Below the pieces are notes generated by a model. It was given only the letters and a program-made list of their open reading frames with translations. It had not been told where the DNA came from and did not search any database. Made by a program: the position numbers and the translations under genes. Source: Solenopsis invicta (Eukaryota; Arthropoda; Insecta; Hymenoptera; Formicidae). Taken from it: a stretch of 64,000 nucleotides of DNA. The DNA lies in contig NC_052679.1 of NCBI RefSeq assembly GCF_016802725.1, positions 16,237,635 through 16,301,634 on the forward strand, given 5' to 3'. Below are positions 58,448 through 64,000 of this stretch, one piece after another; position 1 is the first letter of the stretch, and the number at the start of each line of letters is the position of its first letter.

Positions 58448-58979
58448 CTCGGAAAAAAATAACTTAGAAATGGTAACTAAATATCAGTAGCTAGTTCGAT
58501 ATTTTCTATCAGTGCTAAAAATTGATTATTAAAGATAAAATATATTTGCTGCGAAATACAGTTTTATTAGCTAAAATAAAATGTGTGTTTTAACACGTGT
58601 AGTAAAAGTCGCCACTAAAAAAGTGGCAGCTATTCCTCAATATCTTAGTCCTGGACTACAATTAATGTTGCAAGAGTTAAATCGTAAAAATTGTCTATGG
58701 TCGATTATTCTCCTCATATTCAACTATGATTGGTCAGTTTCTTACGGCTTAAAGCTTACTACATCTGTTGTAGACCGGGACTTAGGAGCGTGAAACTATA
58801 TACGCATTTGCTAAACATTATTTGATTCTGACAGCGAAAATTTCTTGCTGTAACTGCTAATTTTAATAACTAATAAATTTAGCTCTGGCAGCAACGATAT
58901 TAGCTGTCCCTATTTTAAAAACACATCTTAGTTGCTACAACTAAATTTTAGCTTTGTTGGCTAATCTTTTCTTTGCGTG
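58448..58979. mobile_element. MITE with CWCGGAAAAAA-like ends and TA target duplication
   Basis: A 532-bp block is flanked by TA (58446-58447, 58980-58981) and absent from the matching site in unit C, where AAAATAGGTACC is uninterrupted (50752-50763). The ends read CTCGGAAAAAAATAAC and, inverted, CACGCAAAGAAAAGAT. The open frame at 58581-58793 has no recognised domain. A second copy starts at 63601. Confidence 0.8.
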
Positions 58980-59192
58980 TAGGTACCGTAAACAGTTAGT
59001 AAAAGATTAATTAATAACACAATCACTAAGTAACGAAATATTGTGTTAGGCGAAAAATATAGAAATAGTATTAAAAGTTGCTGATTGAGTGCATCTATAA
59101 TAGCATTATCAGATATACATCTGAAGTCTTTGGATGAAACGAAGGTATGTAATATCTATGAAAAACTAAAAAACTAATTGAACACTCAGTAA

Positions 59193-62100
59193 TCAGTCTT
59201 GCATTGATAATAATGCTGTGTAGTAAGACATAGACATTCGTACGACCTTAAAATGAATAGATAAGTTATAGATTGGTATATGCATATAAGGTTATTATGA
59301 AAAAAAAACTGTACATTTTTATTACCGTTGCGTAAGTCGCGATGGATAACGGAATCATGTTGCCTGCTTTTAATCCGCATGGTTTATTACTTCTGTAAAG
59401 AGTTATTAGTAGTAATGATTTTAGCCTATGTGAGAACTTGTACCATTCTGTTGCATACCTGCAACCATGAATTCAATGATTGACTTTGAGTTAACTTTTA
59501 AAAATAAATTATGCTTAAGTAAAAAATTGAAAAAAGAATGAGAAACTAAAAAAATTTTTTTTTATGAGACGCGAGCAATATTAATATGTGTGAATTTATA
59601 TTATAAAATGATTTGAAAGATTTAAAATACACTTTAATTATTTATAATATATTGATTGCATTTTTAAATTACTATTTATATATATCAAATCTAAATAAAG
59701 TTAAATTTAAATTTAAAAGATTTTATACCATGTGTGTAGAAGAAATTCTTACTTTCTAATTTTGTTTAAAAAAAAGTTGCAAAAACCTAAACACGTGTGT
59801 TAAAGTATAAAATAATTATTACGCTCTATAGAATATATTCTGACTTTCATCCATTATTCTTTGACCGGAGTAACATGGGACTAGCAAAACACATAATGTT
59901 GTTATGAATATAAACACAAATTTTATCAATGTTCCCAATTCATGTAATACATAAATAATCTGTAACAGATTAAAAATGTTACATAATCATTGGTATATAC
60001 AATTACATTTTTATTTTAAATAAAATTTTAAGTGAAAAGAAAAGTTAATGGTACATAAAAATTAATAAGATTTTTGCATCAAGAATTATTAGAGTTTCCA
60101 GCTTTTATTTTTGTTAAAAATATATATAACTAAAAATTAAAAATAAACAATTTAATTTGATCTCGAATGAACGAGGAATATGGAAATCCAGCTATATTAT
60201 AATTTTTTAATATTTTATACGATTCTATATTTATTTTTTGAAGAAGAAAATAACAACATTATATAAAATAATAATACATACACGAATTCCAACCAGACTC
60301 AAAATTCCAAGAAGTACTATCAATATAGCTAATGCACATTCTTGATATGATGAATTTAATATTTCCACAAATCTATAGTTTATTAACATATTAATTTTGA
60401 ATATAAGTAAAAATATTATATAAATTCTACGTAAAAGACAGTGATTTAATGAAGTTTTACTTACTCTATAGCAAGCTGATGTTTTTTTAAACATATTATA
60501 TATTTCCGGTATGTTATTTCTTCGTTCAACAACTCAAGTTTCTTATTTACATGTTTACTTTTTTTGATGTTATTATTGTCATCCACTTTTAACAGTACAT
60601 TTTCGATTTGCTTACTGCAAAAATAAATGTATTTTGCACAAATCAAATGAAATAAATGTAACACATAGGATACATTTTTATTACATATTTAACATATTTT
60701 TTGCGGAAAAATATATAAAATCATAAAATGTTGTGTAAATAATATTATTATTAGTATTATTATTATTAAATATATTATGCGTATTATCTTCACAACTGCT
60801 TACCTGATAGCTGCAAATAAACCACATGCATGAGCAGTGCATGTTATATGCATTGTATCCAAGCCTAACGCAATGAACATACCCACCACAATTACAAGAT
60901 TAGTATAACAAAAAATTGGTAGAAAATATTCATCTTTATTCACCCTGAATTCAACTTCCATCGCGAAAAATCGTGGACGTGATTCGTTAAGAGGCATTAT
61001 GATATCCAGGAATATCGGTGTTATTGGTAATATTATAATTACCATTAACGAAGAAAAATATAGCACTATAATATTATGAAAGAAAGATGCTTTGTTCAAT
61101 TTCCAAAGAAATTCTAAAGCTACCAACCGTTTAGTTCATTTATATATCCATATTTAGCAAAATTTTTATACAATTTTATTTTTTTTGTAATATTATTTTC
61201 CAGCATTATAAATTTGGATTTTCAATAAATTTTATTTTTAAGTGATTAAATTCTTTATTATTAATATTACATTAATCTCTCAGTACACGTTTATGCTTTA
61301 TTTATAGCAATACTTACTTGAATAATATATCACAATTTTTTGGGACAGCGTAGAATATTTTTTCATAATTCGAATTTCTATATCATCTGTAAATATATTC
61401 CAATGCTCGTCAATGGCTTCGTACAGACATCGCATCTAATTACAACATTGTAAGGAATGATTTAATATATATTATAATCTGAAGTAGTTTTATCGTCATA
61501 AACACATCAAAATAAACTTGTTATTAAAAATGACACGATTTTTAAAATATACCTTGTCATTGTGCAAAACGTCACTTAAATGCCTTATGACAAAAATGGT
61601 TAAAATCAGAGTTTGATAGCCACCTTCGAAAATCAATTGCGCATCGTCCGAATGATCGTGAAATAGTAATATCTGTGTATAATGTAGAGTTATTTGTAGA
61701 ATATAAGTTTTACACCCATTTGTTACAACAACATAACTCAAAAATTATCATTTCTGAATTGTCTGCAAAAAAAAAGAATTTTTATGATGATATGTTGCAA
61801 GGGCTAACCGATGCTTCTATTCCTCTACAATCAATAGACCAAATCGTTACATCAAAATTGCATTTAAAAGTAATATTCTAAAATTTTAATGATTTAAAGC
61901 ATTCAAGTAGAAAAATTTTTTTTAATTGTTTGGTTACTGAATTACGTTGTAACAAATGTACGATGTACATTATAAATGTAATAGAAATGGAAATACTCTT
62001 CTTTGATCCATCATTAATCAGCAAATATATTATATTAAAATATATTATTTATATCTTAGAAACGTACATACATGTACGCACACACACCATGTACAATATT

Positions 62101-62350
62101 ACATATATTTGTATTGTGTTGTACGATAAAAAATAATAGAATTATAAAAAATTATTAACGCTTATTGAAAGTCTCTCTTGTATTAATAAAATGCGTCAAT
62201 AAATACCTCGAACGGATAATAACTTATTTCGAGCAGGAAACAGAATATCCATAATAAACTTCTCACAAACTTGTTCTGATACGGCCAGAGACCTGTGATC
62301 GATAACAATATTCGATTGATATTGTACTCTCGTAGAAAATTTTCTAACAT
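59193..62350 (-). CDS. odorant receptor D1 (nine exons), intact
   Basis: Exons: 62207-62350 (MLENFLREYNINRI...GLWPYQ), 61553-61672 (LLFHDHSDDAQLIFEGGYQ), 61318-61435 (LYEAIDEHWNIF), 60804-61119 (FLWKLNKASFF, NESRPRFFAMEVEF, HACGLFAAIR), 60465-60614 (CLKKHQLAIE), 60282-60372, 59823-59959 (CYSGQRIMDESQNIFYRA), 59326-59458 (YATEWYKFSHRLK, GLKAGNM) and 59193-59246 (SYYTALLSMQD, TGA). The total is 1263 nt, 420 aa, a usual OR length, with no stop or frame break. All exons match C1 closely. Carries the CYSGQ and S-Y-x-x-L C-terminal features of 7tm_6 receptors. Confidence 0.88.
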
Positions 62351-63600
62351 GATTATTTGTACCTGGATCTCGAAAAACGATAGACGGACAACTACAACAG
62401 AATGAAACGCAGCATGCAGGTCATTGATTCTTTAGCGTACAAGTCGCAACGTAAATAACTCGAAATTATAGAATGTCACAAATTGTCATTGTCAATTTAT
62501 CAATTTGCTGATGCCAGAACGTGTCTGATATACATCACTCTATAAAAGTGATATCCACTTGCTATTGCGTGATACCACACGAAGTTGTTGGCGACTATAA
62601 TTATAATGTAGACTATATCTATAATAATAATGTACTGGTTTTCTGTGAAATTTGATCTTATCCCCATGTGACTTTCTTCCTTTTGTTAGAATATCTTGCA
62701 GGTGGTATTCACTTCTACTTTTCTCAACACTCTAATTGCATAAATAAAGTTCAGTTTATTTTTGAAAATAAGAAATGTTGTACAATAAAAAGAAAACAAG
62801 CTTAAAGTTGAATTATAATAATCCCAAAGAATAGAAAAAATTACAAAAAGAAATAGAAAGCAAAAATTATTTTTAAAAATTGTTTAGCTGCGAAAAATCA
62901 TGATATTGAAAACTATAATATTAAAGTGTTTTAAATATTTAAAATATAAAATGAAAAAATAAATAAAACTCAACAACTAACCGATAAAATTAACAAAAGA
63001 AAACAGCATAAATAAATTGGATCTACAACAAATTAATTTATATTAGTTAAAACTTTTTTTTTAAACACCCCCGAAACATTTAATTTTTAACATTTTTAGT
63101 TGCAAAGTGGTTCATATTCTTAGAAAACATGTCAATAATCCAGAACATTCGCTGTTTTTCTTTTAGATCAAAACTGTGACTTTTACATTTCCCGCAGATG
63201 TCCAACCTCTGATAATTACATTAAATAAATGGCAGCTTATATCTTGAACATTTTCATAGGAAACCACTTGAAAAAAATGTCACATGTAGTTGAAAATGTG
63301 AACAAAATAATACCAAAGTTTAAATAGATTCCAATTATTTTATCTGCTTCAAAAAAAAAAAGTAGTAAAGAAAGCCTAAAAAATACCCTTTTAATGTGCT
63401 TTCCCCCTTTAAACATTTATAATAAGTAAAAATATAATTTATATATTCATAGCTTTTTCTTATATAGAATGTGCTAAAAACGAATTTTTTATAAGCAAAA
63501 ATATAATTTACTTGTAATTTTGTTTTAAATTAAACTATGCAAATTGAATAGTTTAAGCAATAATAAGCATATTATTAATAATATGAAATTATTTTACGTA
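62351..63600. other. spacer upstream of OR D1
   Basis: No gene is seen. It repeats 54149-55390. 63060-63415 is the right half of the long foldback MITE. Confidence 0.65.
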
Positions 63601-64000
63601 CACGGAAAAAAATGACTTAGAAGTGGTAACTAAATATCAGTAGCTAGTTCGATATTTTCTATTAGTGCTAAAAATTGATTATTAAAGATAAAATATATTT
63701 GCTGCGAAATACAGTTTTATTAGCTAAAATAAAATGTGTGTTTTAACACGTGTAGTAAAAGTCGCCTCTAAAAAAGTGGCAGCTATTCCTCAATATTTTA
63801 GTCCCGGACTACAATTAATATTGCAAGTCTTAAATCGTAAAAATTGACTATGAACGATTATTTTCTTCATATTCAACTATGATTGGTCAGTTTCTTACGG
63901 CTTAAGGCTTACTACACCGGGACTTAGGAGCGTGAAACTATATACGCATTTGCTAAACATTATTTGATTCTGACAGCGAAAATTTCTTGCTGTAACTGCT
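63601..64000. mobile_element. second copy of the TA-flanked MITE, cut by the window end
   Basis: It starts CACGGAAAAAAATGACTTAG after TA (63599-63600) and matches 58448-58850. The corresponding site in unit C (about 55390, ACGTATTACGACG) is empty. Confidence 0.75.

Noticed and set aside
58581..58793. 70-aa open frame repeated near 63730
   Set aside because: It is inside a MITE; the second copy is disrupted and no domain is recognised.
1..64000. CRISPR array, rRNA, tRNA or bacterial operon
   Set aside because: No spaced direct repeats, rRNA-like or tRNA cloverleaf sequence were noticed, and the gene structure is eukaryotic.

Overview
The window looks like an insect nuclear genome, most likely an ant (inference). 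It is very AT-rich, its genes are split by short introns, it carries a tandem array of insect odorant receptors (OR), and it is full of eukaryotic transposons (P-like, mariner, Penelope-like, foldback MITEs). No bacterial operon, rRNA or tRNA gene was recognised.

Layout. 1-127 is the end of a decayed mariner-type transposase. 351-1378 holds the 3' exons of a farnesyl-diphosphate-synthase-like gene (+). About 2263-12900 is a roughly 10.6 kb DNA transposon bounded by 12-base inverted repeats and a TA target duplication. It carries a 685-aa transposase (4391-6448) and a many-exon accessory gene (6689-11075). Part of the accessory gene encodes a C-terminal domain of the DNA-end-resection factor CtIP/Sae2/Ctp1, ending at its own stop (9502). 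It is followed by exons for a DUF4806-like domain. Exon phases join without a break over eight exons for the CtIP form and nine for the DUF4806 form. This captured repair domain is the most unusual thing in the window. 13100-18600 is a wreck of P-element/THAP9-like and foldback sequence, including a tandemly triplicated small exon.

19.3-62.4 kb is an OR cluster, all on the minus strand, built by two rounds of tandem duplication. Units A (about 19.66-33.96 kb) and B (about 34.01-48.1 kb) each hold two nine-exon OR genes. Units C (about 48.1-55.7 kb) and D (about 55.7-63.6 kb) each hold one nine-exon OR gene plus one truncated OR pseudogene. By my exon reconstruction, A1 (26385-33827), B1 (42046-47633) and D1 (59193-62350) are intact. 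A2 (20383-25584) is probably usable with a shifted splice acceptor. C1 (50980-54148) has one premature stop. B2 (34741-41267) is destroyed by a mariner insertion and an 8-bp deletion. The pairs have since been diversified by different insertions: a Penelope-like element in intron 1 of A1, mariner copies in B, and different palindromic elements in the same intron of A2 and B2.

Limits: exon boundaries were read by eye from splice consensus, frame and comparison between duplicated copies. Family assignments rest on motif recognition without database searches.
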